64,000 bases of DNA from Rickettsiaceae bacterium (GCA_021323225.1 JAJTCH010000004.1:1-64000); one strand, 5' to 3'. Counted from the first letter of the stretch, positions 27,566 to 37,403 are shown. Program-made: numbers and translations. The notes: generated by a model from the sequence alone, not told the origin.

Positions 27566-29437
27566 CTATCTAATATCGGAATTAAAATCTTTCTTCCAAA
27601 TCATTCTCAAAGAATTAAGGATGGCAAGCACATCAATTGCTTCTTGCAACAGCGCACCGCTAACTGGCGGTAAAAATCCACATGCCGCAAAAACTATTCC
27701 GATGAAACTTAAAATCATCCCACCGGCCGCGCTTTGAAAGGCGATTTTTCTCATATATTCGCTGATATGGATTAGCTCATCAACTTTCACCAAACTATTT
27801 TCCATTATCACCGCTTTGGCTGCTTCTGATGCAATAATATTATGCTGGCCAAAAGCCAAACCAACAGTTGCTGCAGCCAGTGCCGGCGCATCATTTATGC
27901 CATCGCCCATAAAAAGTGTTGGAGCAAGTTTTGCTTCTTTTCTAACAATTTCCAGCTTTTGCTCCGGGCTTTGCGAGGAGTAAGTGCTGGTTATATCAAA
28001 TAAGTCGGCCAGATATTTAACTTCCGATTCTCGATCTCCCGAAACCAGAAGAACTTTTTTAAAATGATGCGTTGGGCCCAGATGTTTTATGAATTTTTTG
28101 CCATGGATTTGTGGCTTATCGCGAAGAATTATCAAAGCGGCAATTTTGTGATTTACAACAACCATACATTCCAGGCCGGAATTATCTTGCGGCAAGAGGA
28201 GTAAATCTTGTTTAAGATTTTCATCATCAGAATTTCTGATTTTATTTCTTGAGGTAACAAAAATTTCCTTCCCTGAAATATGTCCTTTCAAGCCATGGCC
28301 TGGCTTTTCAGAAATATCGCTGACTTGTAGAAAATTTATGTCTTTTATTTTTGCTTCTTTGATTATGGCAAGAGCTAGAGGATGTCTGGAATATTGTTCC
28401 AAACTTGCTACCAGCTGCAAAATTTCTGCTTCACTAAAATTGCCGATGGTAACAATCTCAGTAATTTCCGGTGCGCCCATTGTTAGTGTGCCGGTTTTAT
28501 CAAAAATGGCCGTGGTGCAAAGCGGCAATTGTTCAAGTACAACCGGGTCTTTTATAATGATGCCCTTTTTTGCCGCCACTGATATGGCGCTGATAATTGC
28601 TATCGGAACCGCAATCAAAAGCGGGCAAGGAGTCGCAACTACCAGCACCGCCAAAAATCTCATAACATCTCCGCTCAAATACCAGCTAAGCAAGGCAACT
28701 GATAATGCTATCGGGGCAAAAATCGCTCCAATCTGATCGGCCATCCTTCGCAAATGCGGTCTTTTTTCTTCGGCATCTTTCATTACTTCCATGATTTTTG
28801 CATATCGAGAATCAATCGCTAGTTTGCTGGCTTCAACCACTAATAAATTTTCACCATTAATAGCGCCGGAAAGAACGGCAGAACCGGGAGCTTTGGAGAG
28901 AAGATATGGCTCACCAGTTAAATAGGATTCATCCATCATGCCATTACCCTCAACTATTACGCCATCAACCGGGCAAATTTCAAAAGGATAAATAGCAATA
29001 AGATCGCCGATTTTTATTTGGTCAATTTCAATATCTCTGGTTTGACCACCATCCTTTTTATGCGCCTTTGACGGGATTCTTTTTGCTAGAGCCTCAAGAG
29101 CAAAGGAAGCTTTTTTACTGGCATAAATCTCTAAAGCCTGCCCACTGGCAAGCATCAAAACTATTAGATCAGCAGCTAAAAATTGTTTCAAATAAACGGC
29201 TGTAACAAGAGCAATTGCCGCCAGTAAATCAGAGCCTAAGTCTGCTTTTAGCGCCTTGATTATAATTTTAAAAAGTAGCGGCAAACCGCCAATGATAATG
29301 ACCGATAAAAGCGGAATAGTTTGGGCAGATAAAATTCCCGCATCCTGATTAACAAAAATTTTGATAAAATAATGAATGGGAAGAGCAAGAGAGGAAAAGG
29401 CAGTTAGAAAGGCGTACCACTTAAATCTTAGATCCAT
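27566..29437 (-). CDS. Heavy-metal (P1B) P-type ATPase without N-terminal metal-binding domain
   Basis: The 623-residue transporter has the P-type core: actuator loop DESYLTGEP, phosphorylation motif DKTGTLTMG, and the hinge GDGINDAPALAAA. The membrane metal-site motif is TPCPLLIAVP, placing it among heavy-metal ATPases. There is no CxxC HMA domain in front; the first helix starts within ten residues. A histidine in SRHPLALAII matches the conserved HP motif of P1B pumps. It is divergent from ccoS, whose usual companion CcoI is a copper ATPase, but the metal motif here differs from the CPC motif of CcoI, so the metal is left open. Confidence 0.88.
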   Translation of the reverse strand: MDLRFKWYAFLTAFSSLALPIHYFIKIFVNQDAGILSAQTIPLLSVIIIGGLPLLFKIIIKALKADLGSDLLAAIALVTAVYLKQFLAADLIVLMLASGQALEIYASKKASFALEALAKRIPSKAHKKDGGQTRDIEIDQIKIGDLIAIYPFEICPVDGVIVEGNGMMDESYLTGEPYLLSKAPGSAVLSGAINGENLLVVEASKLAIDSRYAKIMEVMKDAEEKRPHLRRMADQIGAIFAPIALSVALLSWYLSGDVMRFLAVLVVATPCPLLIAVPIAIISAISVAAKKGIIIKDPVVLEQLPLCTTAIFDKTGTLTMGAPEITEIVTIGNFSEAEILQLVASLEQYSRHPLALAIIKEAKIKDINFLQVSDISEKPGHGLKGHISGKEIFVTSRNKIRNSDDENLKQDLLLLPQDNSGLECMVVVNHKIAALIILRDKPQIHGKKFIKHLGPTHHFKKVLLVSGDRESEVKYLADLFDITSTYSSQSPEQKLEIVRKEAKLAPTLFMGDGINDAPALAAATVGLAFGQHNIIASEAAKAVIMENSLVKVDELIHISEYMRKIAFQSAAGGMILSFIGIVFAACGFLPPVSGALLQEAIDVLAILNSLRMIWKKDFNSDIR

Positions 29438-29512
29438 AATGATATTGAATATGATTCAAATAAGTAGGAAACTTTAGTGGCCGCAACTCTAGTTTTATAT
29501 TTCTTAAAATAA

Positions 29513-29671
29513 ATGATAGTCTTGATATATTTAATCCCACTCACTTTGCTAATCGGCATTGCTTGGCTGGCAGTGTTTTTATGGTCATTAAAACACAAAC
29601 AATTTGACGATTTAGACGGCGCCGCCAACCGCATTTTATTTGATGACGAAAAGAAGAAAAAAATTAACTAG
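29513..29671 (+). CDS. ccoS: Cbb3-type cytochrome oxidase assembly protein CcoS
   Basis: This 52-residue gene is short and easily missed. The product starts with one membrane helix (MIVLIYLIPLTLLIGIAWLA) followed by the diagnostic CcoS text KQFDDLDGAANRILFDD and a Lys-rich tail. CcoS helps mature cbb3 cytochrome oxidase, working with the copper ATPase CcoI and with CcoG/CcoH. No other cco gene lies in the window. It implies a high-affinity terminal oxidase encoded elsewhere. Confidence 0.9.
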   Translation: MIVLIYLIPLTLLIGIAWLAVFLWSLKHKQFDDLDGAANRILFDDEKKKKIN

Positions 29672-29740
29672 CCAACGCCAGCCAGATTTATTGATTATTA
29701 TCAGTAGATGATTATTTTGTGCATCTTCATTTCTATAGCA

Positions 29741-29799
29741 TATCAACACAACTTTGCATATTTCTGACTTCCAAATAAATATGCAAAGTCGTGTTGATA
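29741..29799. repeat. Long inverted repeat upstream of mrcA
   Basis: TATCAACACAACTTTGCATA (from 29741, arm 23 bases) and its inverted copy at 29777-29799 differ at a single position (a possible G-U pair), with a 13-base loop. Outer bases TATAG and CTATA extend the symmetry to about 29733-29805. No T run follows, so it is not a clear terminator for ccoS; it lies 28 bases before mrcA. Confidence 0.75.
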
Positions 29800-29827
29800 T
29801 TCTATACACTCAACTCCCAGTTTTGAT

Positions 29828-32251
29828 ATGTCTAAAACCGCAAACATAATTTTCATCTCCCTAATCGCATTGCTGCTTTTTGGCATTGGAGCCGGCTTTC
29901 TTTTGGTGAAAAAATATAGCAGCAATTTGCCAAGCTATGACCAGCTGAAATCTTACAGCCCGTCAGTAACCACCCGTCTTTACAGCTCTGATGGCAGATT
30001 GCTTACTGAATATTCAAAGGAAAAGAGGATTTTTGTTCCAATCAAAGCCATTCCACAACATTTGATTGACGCCTTTCTAGCGGCTGAAGACAGTAATTTT
30101 TATAAACATTCCGGCATTGATCCAATCGCCATTGTCCGTGCTGCAATCAAAAATTTCTTTTCCGTCATAACTAACGACCAAATTTCCGGTGGCGCTTCTA
30201 CCATTACTCAACAGGTGGTTAAAAACTTTCTTCTTACTAACGAAAAAACCCTGCAGCGTAAAATAAAAGAAGCGATTTTGGCTTTTAAAATGACTTCGGT
30301 TTTTTCTAAAGATGAAATTTTAGAACTCTATTTAAACCAGATTTATCTTGGCTCTGGAGCTTATGGCGTTGCCGCCGCTGCTCAAGTTTATTTTGACAAA
30401 TCAATTGATGAGTTATCGGTTGAAGAAATGGCGCTTCTTGCCACTTTGCCAAAAGCCCCTTCCAAACTTGACCCAAGAAAAAATATTGAGAAAGCTAAAG
30501 TAAGAAGGGATTGGGTTATTAACAGGATGATCGACGAGCAGTTTATCTCAAGAGAAGACGGTGATAAGGCAATAGAAAAACCAATTGTCTTAAAAGAAAA
30601 AGGTGATGACGAAATTGTTAAGGCCGATTTCTTCTCTGATGCAGTCAAGAAAGAGCTGACCAGTCTTTATGGCTCTGACAATGTTTTTGAAAGCGGAATT
30701 GTGGTGCGCACAAGTCTCAATCCTGATCTACAAAAATATGCCGCCATTGCCCTACAAACCGGCATTGAAAATTATGACATGAAACATGGCTATCGCGGCG
30801 CGCTTACCAAAATCAAAGATGTTTCCAGCCTAAACTGGACAGAAAAATTAAGGGATTTTCAGGTTAAAGAAATTCACCGCGAAGATTGGTACAAGGCCAT
30901 AGTTCTTGGCATAAACAATAATGTTGCCAATATCGGTGTTGAAGGCGGAGATATTGGAACGATTGATTTAAGTAACCTAAAATGGGCCAGAAAACATATT
31001 GGCACCAACAGTTTGGGACCATCAGTTAAAAAGATCAGCGATGTTTTAAATGTCGGAGATGTCATCATGGTTAAAGAGGTTGAAGGCAGCACCGGCAAAT
31101 ATCATCTAAGACAAATCCCAACTGTTAATGGCGCCTTTTTGGCGATGGATCCTCATAGCGGCAGAGTTTTGGCCATGATGGGCGGCTATGTTGATGCAGT
31201 CAACCAATTTAACCGCGCCACTCAAGCCCAAAGACAACCAGGCTCGGTGATGAAGACTTTTGGCTATATTGCAGCCCTGGAAAATGGCATGACTCCAGCA
31301 ACAATTATTGTTGATGAACCAGTCACTCTCAATCAAGGAGGTAGCCTGCCACCTTATAAACCAACTAATTATTCCAACGAATTTTACGGCCCGATAACTC
31401 TTAGAACCGGACTGGAAAATTCCATCAATGTCACAACAGTAAAGGTGGCAGAACAAGTTGGGCTTGATAAAGTATCAGAAGTAATTTCACGCTTTGGTGT
31501 AAATGCAAACCCGCCGGCAATTTATTCCAGCGTACTTGGTTCAATTGAAAGCAGCTTAATTAATGTGGTTGGCGCTTATTCAACAATTGTTAATGGTGGT
31601 AAAAAAGTAAATCCATCATTGATTGAAAAAATCCAAGACCGCAATGGCAAAACCATTTATAAAAGAGATCAAAGAGATTGCATTAGTTGTACAGTAAGCC
31701 CTGATGACAGCGGCAAAATTGTCGTTCCATATTTGCCAGATGACCGTCCGGTTATCACCGACTCTGCAACCGCTTATCAGATTACCTCAATGTTGGAAGG
31801 TGTTGTGCAAAGAGGCACATCGGTTCGCGCTAAATCAATCGGCAAGATAGTTGGTGGCAAAACCGGAACCACTAACAATTATATTGATTCCTGGTTTGTT
31901 GGCTTTTCTCCTGATTTAGTGGCCGGGGTTTATATTGGTTTTGACACGCCAAAAACACTTGGGTCCGGCGAAACCGGCGCTTCAATTGCCCTACCCGTTT
32001 TCATTGATTTCATGAAACAGGCTTTAAAAGATGTTCCATCAACTCCTTTCAGGGTTCCGGGTGATGTTAAATTTGTTAAAATTGACCGCACAACAGGCGC
32101 TTTGGCAACACCTTCAACCCCAAAATCAAATATCATTTTTGAAGCTTTCAAGCTAGATGATGTGGTTGAGGAAGATTCTAAAATCGTTCCGGAAGAAAAT
32201 GAATTAAACGAAAGCGAGGAAGAAAATTCGGATAATATGGGAATTTATTAA
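29828..32251 (+). CDS. mrcA: Penicillin-binding protein 1A (bifunctional transglycosylase/transpeptidase)
   Basis: The 807-residue protein polymerises and cross-links peptidoglycan. A membrane anchor lies at residues 5-28. The glycosyltransferase domain (about 50-240) has AAEDSNFYKHSGIDP with the catalytic Glu, and GGASTITQQVVKN. The transpeptidase domain has the active Ser in PGSVMKTF (SxxK) near residue 475, the SIN motif in ENSINVTTVK, and the KTG box in GGKTGTTNNYIDSW. The C-terminal ~40 residues are acidic and probably disordered. It heads a tight plus-strand run of genes that continues through thiD. Confidence 0.96.
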   Translation: MSKTANIIFISLIALLLFGIGAGFLLVKKYSSNLPSYDQLKSYSPSVTTRLYSSDGRLLTEYSKEKRIFVPIKAIPQHLIDAFLAAEDSNFYKHSGIDPIAIVRAAIKNFFSVITNDQISGGASTITQQVVKNFLLTNEKTLQRKIKEAILAFKMTSVFSKDEILELYLNQIYLGSGAYGVAAAAQVYFDKSIDELSVEEMALLATLPKAPSKLDPRKNIEKAKVRRDWVINRMIDEQFISREDGDKAIEKPIVLKEKGDDEIVKADFFSDAVKKELTSLYGSDNVFESGIVVRTSLNPDLQKYAAIALQTGIENYDMKHGYRGALTKIKDVSSLNWTEKLRDFQVKEIHREDWYKAIVLGINNNVANIGVEGGDIGTIDLSNLKWARKHIGTNSLGPSVKKISDVLNVGDVIMVKEVEGSTGKYHLRQIPTVNGAFLAMDPHSGRVLAMMGGYVDAVNQFNRATQAQRQPGSVMKTFGYIAALENGMTPATIIVDEPVTLNQGGSLPPYKPTNYSNEFYGPITLRTGLENSINVTTVKVAEQVGLDKVSEVISRFGVNANPPAIYSSVLGSIESSLINVVGAYSTIVNGGKKVNPSLIEKIQDRNGKTIYKRDQRDCISCTVSPDDSGKIVVPYLPDDRPVITDSATAYQITSMLEGVVQRGTSVRAKSIGKIVGGKTGTTNNYIDSWFVGFSPDLVAGVYIGFDTPKTLGSGETGASIALPVFIDFMKQALKDVPSTPFRVPGDVKFVKIDRTTGALATPSTPKSNIIFEAFKLDDVVEEDSKIVPEENELNESEEENSDNMGIY

Positions 32252-32254
32252 TCG

Positions 32255-32383
32255 ATGAAAACTCTGTTAATTATAATCATAACCAGTTTGGTCGTAATCA
32301 TCGCTGTAGCTGCCTTAAACTATGCTAGCTATGGAAGCAAAAACGAAAATCAAAAATCAAAAGATGATTCTTTGCCAAACTAA
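32255..32383 (+). CDS. Small predicted membrane protein
   Basis: The ATG at 32255, three bases after the mrcA stop, opens a 42-residue frame: a hydrophobic helix (residues 3-22) followed by a polar Lys/Asn/Asp tail. It overlaps the start of the next gene by 20 bases, which fits coupled translation. I recognise no family. It may be real or chance; the position between two tightly packed genes is the main support. Confidence 0.4.
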   Translation: MKTLLIIIITSLVVIIAVAALNYASYGSKNENQKSKDDSLPN

Positions 32384-32885
32384 AAGACTTTATATGCGTC
32401 CGTTTTCTGAAGCGGATTTTGATCTTCTTTATCAGCTTCACTCTGATCCGGAAGTTGCTAAAACCACGATTGACAATATTCAATCCGCTGAACAAATTAA
32501 AAAACATTTAAGCGATTTTATAGCGCATCAAAATAAATTCGGCTTTTCTCAATGGGCAATTTTTGAAATTGGTAGCGATAAATTTGTTGGTCGAGCCGGT
32601 CTGACAAAACGAACTTTAAATGATGAAATCGGTGAGCAAACTGAAATCCGTTTTGCTATAATGCCACAATTTTGGGGCAAAGGTCTGGCTTCAGAAATTA
32701 CTGAAGCTTTGATTGAGTTTGCCAAAGAAAAATTGAAAGTGAAAAAACTGGCGGCAGGATGCGGCCAGACAAATGAAAAATCCGCACGAATCTTGAGCAA
32801 ATTCGGTTTCATCTATGCCAAAGACATCATCCCAAAAGGCTATGGAACAACTGACGCGGTTAAATATTGGGAATTAACTTTTTAA
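32364..32885 (+). CDS. GNAT family N-acetyltransferase (RimJ/RimL type)
   Basis: I chose the ATG at 32364 (MILCQTKRLYMRPFSEADF), which gives the canonical RimJ/RimL opening of T-x-R-L-x-x-R-x-x-x-x-D; the frame also has an earlier ATG. The ~173-residue protein has the acetyl-CoA loop MPQFWGKGLASEITEAL and the late motif NEKSARILSKFGF. These enzymes acetylate N-termini of ribosomal proteins, tRNA synthetase products or small amines; the substrate here is unknown. The same sub-family supplies the domain inserted in ileS of this window. Confidence 0.88.
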   Translation: MILCQTKRLYMRPFSEADFDLLYQLHSDPEVAKTTIDNIQSAEQIKKHLSDFIAHQNKFGFSQWAIFEIGSDKFVGRAGLTKRTLNDEIGEQTEIRFAIMPQFWGKGLASEITEALIEFAKEKLKVKKLAAGCGQTNEKSARILSKFGFIYAKDIIPKGYGTTDAVKYWELTF

Positions 32886-32893
32886 CTAAAACA

Positions 32894-34468
32894 ATGACCA
32901 ACCAAATAGAAGCCTATCTAAAATCCACCTCCTGGCCATTTGAAGAAGCTAGAAAAATATTGGAAAAAATCGGTAATAAAACTCCGGAAAAAGGCTATGT
33001 GCTTTTTGAAACCGGCTATGGTCCATCTGGCTTGCCACATATTGGCACTTTTGGCGAAGTGGTACGCACTTCTTTTGTGCGTCATGCTTTTTCGCTTTTA
33101 GCTCCGCATATTCCCACCAAAATGTTTTGCGTTTCTGACGATATAGACGGGCTTAGAAAAGTGCCTGATAATGTTCCAAATCAAGAACTGGTTAGAGCCA
33201 ATTTGGGAAAGCCATTAACTTCAGTTCCCGATCCGTTTGGCACTCATGAAAGCTATGGGCATCACATGAATGCAAGGCTTCGGGCATTTCTTGATGCTTT
33301 TGGTTTTGAATATGAATTTATCTCCGCCACCAATAAATATAAATCCGGCGCTTTTGATTCCACTATGCTTCGCGTGTTGGAAAAATATGACGAGCTGATG
33401 GAATTGATGTTGAAAAATCTTGGCGAAGAACGCCAAGAAACTTACAGCCCTTTCATGCCAATTGATGCTGAAACCGGCAAGGTGATCGACAAAGGCGTTA
33501 AAGGCGTCAATAAAGAAAAAGGCACGGTGATTTATGTTGATGAATTTGGCAAACAAAAAGAAATTCCGGTTACCGGCGGCAATTGCAAATTACAGTGGAA
33601 AATTGATTTCGGAGCCCGTTGGTACAGTCTGGAAGTTGATTATGAAATTTACGGCAAAGATCATTTACCAAATGAAAAAATCTATCGCCGCATTTGCGAA
33701 ATTCTAGGCAAAGAACCTCCGGTAAATTATTTCTACGAAATGTTTTTAAGCGCTGACGGCGCCAAAATTTCCAAATCAAAAGGCAATGGAATTTCGGTTG
33801 AAGACTGGTTGAAATATGCCCCGGCAGAGTCTCTGTCACTTTACATGTATCAAAAACCAAAAACCGCCAAAAGGCTTTATTTTGATGTCATCCCAAAAGC
33901 GATGGACGAATATTTATCATTCCTCTCCGCCTTTGAAAAAGAAACTGATGAAGCCAAGAAGATTGATAATCCAGCTTTCCACATCCATTTCGGCAATGTT
34001 CCAAAGCCAGAATCCGGCCTTGCTTATTCATTGCTTTTAAATTTGGCAAGCGCTTGCAACCCAGAAAATGATGAGGTTTTATGGGGCTTCATCTCTAAAT
34101 ATCAAGCTGGCCTAACAAAAGAAAATTCTCCAAATCTTGCTAAGATGATTTCTTGCGCCATCAATTATTATAACGATTTCATCAAGGCTCATAAAAAATA
34201 TCGCGAATCAACCGAGGCCGAGAAAACAGCAATATTAGACCTCAAAAGCACTTTACAAACTATCGATAAAAATTCCGACGCAGCAACAATCCAAACTCTA
34301 GTTTTTGAAATCGGCAAAAAACACGGTTACGAAAAAACCATGCGCGACTGGTTTGGCGCTTTATACCAAATTCTCCTCGGCCAAAATGAAGGCCCAAGAA
34401 TGGGCTCCTTCATTGCGCTTTACGGAGTTGATAATTTTATAAAAATGATTGAAGAAAAATTAAAATAA
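32894..34468 (+). CDS. lysK: Lysyl-tRNA synthetase, class I
   Basis: I chose the ATG at 32894 ([12 protein letters not shown]). The ~524-residue enzyme is the class I (archaeal-type) LysRS also used by many alphaproteobacteria. The HIGH-like motif is [14 protein letters not shown]; the KMSKS-like loop is [16 protein letters not shown] at about residue 290. The C-terminal part contains the helical anticodon-binding region. It ends one base before the alaS fragment starts, so the two synthetase genes are cotranscribed. Confidence 0.95.
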   Translation: MTNQIEAYLKSTSWPFEEARKILEKIGNKTPEKGYVLFETGYGPSGLPHIGTFGEVVRTSFVRHAFSLLAPHIPTKMFCVSDDIDGLRKVPDNVPNQELVRANLGKPLTSVPDPFGTHESYGHHMNARLRAFLDAFGFEYEFISATNKYKSGAFDSTMLRVLEKYDELMELMLKNLGEERQETYSPFMPIDAETGKVIDKGVKGVNKEKGTVIYVDEFGKQKEIPVTGGNCKLQWKIDFGARWYSLEVDYEIYGKDHLPNEKIYRRICEILGKEPPVNYFYEMFLSADGAKISKSKGNGISVEDWLKYAPAESLSLYMYQKPKTAKRLYFDVIPKAMDEYLSFLSAFEKETDEAKKIDNPAFHIHFGNVPKPESGLAYSLLLNLASACNPENDEVLWGFISKYQAGLTKENSPNLAKMISCAINYYNDFIKAHKKYRESTEAEKTAILDLKSTLQTIDKNSDAATIQTLVFEIGKKHGYEKTMRDWFGALYQILLGQNEGPRMGSFIALYGVDNFIKMIEEKLK

Positions 34469-34469
34469 T

Positions 34470-35264
34470 ATGCTCACTAATCAAATCAGAACTTCATTCC
34501 TAGGTTTCTTTGAAAAACATAATCACAAGATCCTACCTTCCAGCCCTTTAGTACCACATAACGACCCTACCCTGATGTTTTCCAATGCGGGAATGAATCA
34601 GTTTAAAAATTATTTTACTGGTGTTGAAAAGCCGCAATTCACCCGTGTTGCAACTTCGCAAAAATGTGTTCGTGCGGGCGGCAAACACAACGATTTGGAC
34701 AATGTTGGTTATACTGCGCGCCATCACACTTTTTTTGAGATGTTGGGCAATTTTTCTTTCGGGGATTATTTTAAGGAAGAGGCGATTTATCTGGCTTGGA
34801 ACTTCTTGAACCAAGAACTAAAAATTCCAAGAGAAAAGCTTTTGGCAACAGTTTATCACACTGATGACGAAGCATTTAATTTGTGGAAAAAGATAGCAGG
34901 CTTTAGTGACGATAAAATTATTCGCATCGCAACTGACGACAATTTCTGGTCAATGGGCGATGTTGGGCCTTGTGGGCCTTGCTCGGAAATCTTTTATGAC
35001 CATGGCGATAAAATTTTTGGCGGCGTGCCGGGCAGCAAAGATCAAGACGGAGACCGTTTTACAGAAATTTGGAATTTGGTTTTCATGCAATTTGAAAAGA
35101 AAGCCGATGGCTCTAAAACTCCATTGCCAAAACCATCAATTGACACCGGAATGGGTCTGGAACGCATCACTTCCGTAATGCAGGGAGTTCATGATAATTA
35201 TGAGACTGATATTTTTTCCAACATTATCAGCGAAGTTAAAAAAGTCGTAAATGGTTCCAATTAA
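34470..35264 (+). CDS. Alanyl-tRNA synthetase, catalytic-core-only fragment
   Basis: The 264-residue frame equals the N-terminal third of AlaRS, which is normally ~870 residues. All three class II motifs are visible: [14 protein letters not shown] with [35 protein letters not shown], the binding text [13 protein letters not shown], and motif 3 as [15 protein letters not shown]. It stops at VKKVVNGSN, just before the tRNA-recognition, editing and C-Ala parts would begin. The stop lies inside the overlapping start of the next, unrelated gene. Either it is a remnant, a split enzyme whose other half lies elsewhere, or a paralogue with another acceptor. No frameshift explains it: downstream sequence codes for a dehydrogenase. 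Confidence 0.85.
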   Translation: MLTNQIRTSFLGFFEKHNHKILPSSPLVPHNDPTLMFSNAGMNQFKNYFTGVEKPQFTRVATSQKCVRAGGKHNDLDNVGYTARHHTFFEMLGNFSFGDYFKEEAIYLAWNFLNQELKIPREKLLATVYHTDDEAFNLWKKIAGFSDDKIIRIATDDNFWSMGDVGPCGPCSEIFYDHGDKIFGGVPGSKDQDGDRFTEIWNLVFMQFEKKADGSKTPLPKPSIDTGMGLERITSVMQGVHDNYETDIFSNIISEVKKVVNGSN

Positions 35265-36468
35265 AGAGATCATCAAAGAATTCAACATTCCGATAAAGGA
35301 AATTTTAATTGCGCAGGATTTAACCAATCAAGTTGCTGAGCTGCTTGCCGGAATTGGATTTATTGATAAAAAAATTCTTTTAGTTTCTGATCAAAATATC
35401 TTCACAATCGCTAAAAAGATTAGCGATCAAATCACCTGCCAAAGCCTTATTTTACAAAACCCAAAGGCAGATCAAGAAAATCTCTCAAAAATTATTAAAA
35501 CCATTTCCGACCACAATCTGGTAATCGCTGTTGGCTCCGGCACCATCAATGATCTGTGCAAACTGGCCAGCTTTAAAAAACAAATTCCTTATATAATTTT
35601 TGGTACCGCCACTTCAATGAATGGCTATGCTTCTGCCAATGCCTCAATCACGATTGATAGCCACAAAACTTCTCTTCCGGCACATTTGCCAAGTGCGATC
35701 TATCTTGATTTGGAGCTTTTACAAAACGCACCGCTCAGGCTAATAAAATCAGGCATCGGTGATAGTATGTGTTTTTCAACTTGTCAATTTGACTGGCTTT
35801 TGTCACATCTGATTTTGAGAACAAAATATGACGCAACACCCTTTGATTTACTTGCGCCATATTATCAAAAACTAATTGGAATTACTTCCATTGAAGACAA
35901 ACAATTTATACAAACCCTAGCCGAAATTCTAATCGTCTCTGGCCTTGGCATGTATATTTCCGGCGGCAGTTACCCTGCTAGCCAAGCGGAACATTTGGTT
36001 GCTCATTATATCGAAATTTTGCACCCGGAAATTGCCTCAAAATCATATCACGGCGAGCAAATTTCAGTTTGCACTTTAAGCATTGCTGAGCTTCAAGAAA
36101 AGCTTCTGCAGCAAGAAAACCTGCAAATCACGGTAAGCAATTTTGATCAAATTATTTTAGAAAAAATCTTTGGAAAAAAACTGGCTGAACATTTTTTTAG
36201 CGAAATCAGCAAAAAGGCAATTGATAAAAAAAGAGCTGAGGAAATTAACCAGGAACTGGGCCAGAACTGGCACAAAATCAGGTCACAGCTACAAAATGTG
36301 TTTATAACTAAAAATCAATTGTTAAAGTTTTACCGGCATTTTGGGCTGCCCGAAGATTCTGAAAAAATCGGCTTTGAAAGGAAAATTTACGATCAAGCAT
36401 TAAGTAATGCCAATTTGATTAGAAACCGCTTCACAATCCTGGATTTAATAAAAATCATCAAATCATGA
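35251..36468 (+). CDS. sn-glycerol-1-phosphate dehydrogenase-like protein (EgsA/AraM family)
   Basis: The 405-residue protein belongs to the iron/zinc alcohol dehydrogenase superfamily, glycerol-1-phosphate dehydrogenase branch. It shows the nucleotide loop [33 protein letters not shown], and metal ligands Asp in SGIGDSM, His in [10 protein letters not shown] and His in YHGEQISV. Family members reduce dihydroxyacetone phosphate to sn-glycerol-1-phosphate, the archaeal lipid backbone, and occur in some bacteria as AraM. The start ATG at 35251 overlaps the alaS fragment by 14 bases. No prenylglyceryl phosphate synthase is in the window, so the product's fate is unknown. Confidence 0.82.
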   Translation: MVPIKEIIKEFNIPIKEILIAQDLTNQVAELLAGIGFIDKKILLVSDQNIFTIAKKISDQITCQSLILQNPKADQENLSKIIKTISDHNLVIAVGSGTINDLCKLASFKKQIPYIIFGTATSMNGYASANASITIDSHKTSLPAHLPSAIYLDLELLQNAPLRLIKSGIGDSMCFSTCQFDWLLSHLILRTKYDATPFDLLAPYYQKLIGITSIEDKQFIQTLAEILIVSGLGMYISGGSYPASQAEHLVAHYIEILHPEIASKSYHGEQISVCTLSIAELQEKLLQQENLQITVSNFDQIILEKIFGKKLAEHFFSEISKKAIDKKRAEEINQELGQNWHKIRSQLQNVFITKNQLLKFYRHFGLPEDSEKIGFERKIYDQALSNANLIRNRFTILDLIKIIKS

Positions 36469-36791
36469 AAAACTTTTTAAGAAAAATTTTTGGCATTATC
36501 AGCAAAATAATTTTTGTTCTCATCGTAGCAATCATCATGATTTTTTGCGTCAACAATGTCCAAACAATCAAAATCTCACTTGAGCCTTTGCCGTTTGAAA
36601 TTGAAACCAGATTATTTTTGCTGGTGCTGATCTGCTTTTTTGGCGGAGTTTTTCTTGGCTTTTTATCCTGCTCATTTTCTCTTACAAAAGAAAAATGCAA
36701 ACATTTTATCAGTAAATGGAAAATCGGCACTTTAAAAAAGAAAGTTAACGAACTTAACAATCAAGAAAGCCAGGTAATCAATGACAAATAA
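36465..36791 (+). CDS. LapA-domain membrane protein (lipopolysaccharide assembly protein A family)
   Basis: The 108-residue protein has two membrane helices (about residues 13-30 and 46-68). The text [35 protein letters not shown] (shown here as its parts FCVNN, PLPFEI and GGVFLGF) matches the LapA/DUF1049 domain. The C-terminal 35 residues are basic and cytoplasmic. LapA homologues help lipopolysaccharide assembly or its control in enterics; a role here is inferred. The start overlaps the preceding stop by four bases. Confidence 0.83.
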   Translation: MKNFLRKIFGIISKIIFVLIVAIIMIFCVNNVQTIKISLEPLPFEIETRLFLLVLICFFGGVFLGFLSCSFSLTKEKCKHFISKWKIGTLKKKVNELNNQESQVINDK

Positions 36792-37257
36792 AATTTCAGT
36801 AATCATGGGTAGCAAATCCGACTTTGCTACTATGAAATTTGCCTGCGACATTTTGGATGAATTTAAAATTCCTCATGAAGTAAAAATTGTTTCCGCACAT
36901 CGCACCCCAAAAAGACTTTGCGATTTTGCTGAAAATGCCAAAAAAAATGGCATAAAAGTTATAATCGCCGGTGCCGGTGGCGCAGCACATTTACCAGGCA
37001 TGACAGCGGCAATGACGGAAATCCCCGTTCTTGGCGTACCAGTTGAAAGTAAGGCTTTAAAAGGATTAGATAGTCTTTTGTCAATCGCCCAAATGCCCTT
37101 TGGCATTCCGGTTGGAACACTGGCAATTGGCGAAGCGGGAGCTAAAAATGCCGCTCTTTTGGCTATAGCAATTTTGGCGCTTGAAGATAAGGCTTTAGCA
37201 AAGAATCTGGCAGATTTTAGGAAAAAACAAACTGCTTCAGTTAAAATAAAACCTTAG
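36781..37257 (+). CDS. purE: N5-carboxyaminoimidazole ribonucleotide mutase
   Basis: The 158-residue enzyme converts N5-CAIR to CAIR in purine biosynthesis. It begins [17 protein letters not shown], has the catalytic His in [10 protein letters not shown], and the nucleotide loop [18 protein letters not shown]. The usual partner purK is not adjacent. It overlaps lapA by 11 bases. A palindromic element begins ten bases after its stop. Confidence 0.96.
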   Translation: MTNKISVIMGSKSDFATMKFACDILDEFKIPHEVKIVSAHRTPKRLCDFAENAKKNGIKVIIAGAGGAAHLPGMTAAMTEIPVLGVPVESKALKGLDSLLSIAQMPFGIPVGTLAIGEAGAKNAALLAIAILALEDKALAKNLADFRKKQTASVKIKP

Positions 37258-37266
37258 CCATTTTAG

Positions 37267-37377
37267 TTTCTGGATTGCCGCGTAGCTTCGCTCCTCGCAA
37301 TGACAGTTTTGAGATCCCTGCGTTAAAATTTCCAACATCGTCATTACGAGGAGCGAAGCTACGCGGCAATCCAGAAA
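37267..37377. repeat. Palindromic element, copy 2
   Basis: A 37-base left arm at 37267-37303 (TTTCTGGATTGCCGCGTAGC...) and its inverted copy at 37341-37377 match at 36 of 37 positions, around a 37-base centre. The outer sequence is shared with the element at 16380-16492. The inserted element leaves an open frame running into thiD, but the thiD start lies beyond it. Confidence 0.95.
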
Positions 37378-37403
37378 AACTTACGACCAAACAACAAGGT
37401 CCA

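Noticed and set aside
27566-29437. Calling the P-type ATPase CcoI because ccoS is next to it
   Set aside because: It lacks the HMA domain and the CPC motif, and it is divergent rather than in an operon with ccoS.
34470-35264. Reading the AlaRS fragment as an AlaX editing protein
   Set aside because: AlaX proteins match the C-terminal editing domain of AlaRS, with an H-x-H motif; this fragment carries the catalytic motifs instead.
37275-37403. Upstream extension of thiD through palindromic copy 2
   Set aside because: The extra 43 codons are only the repeat read in an open frame; the family start (KILIIAGSDS) follows the ATG at 37404.
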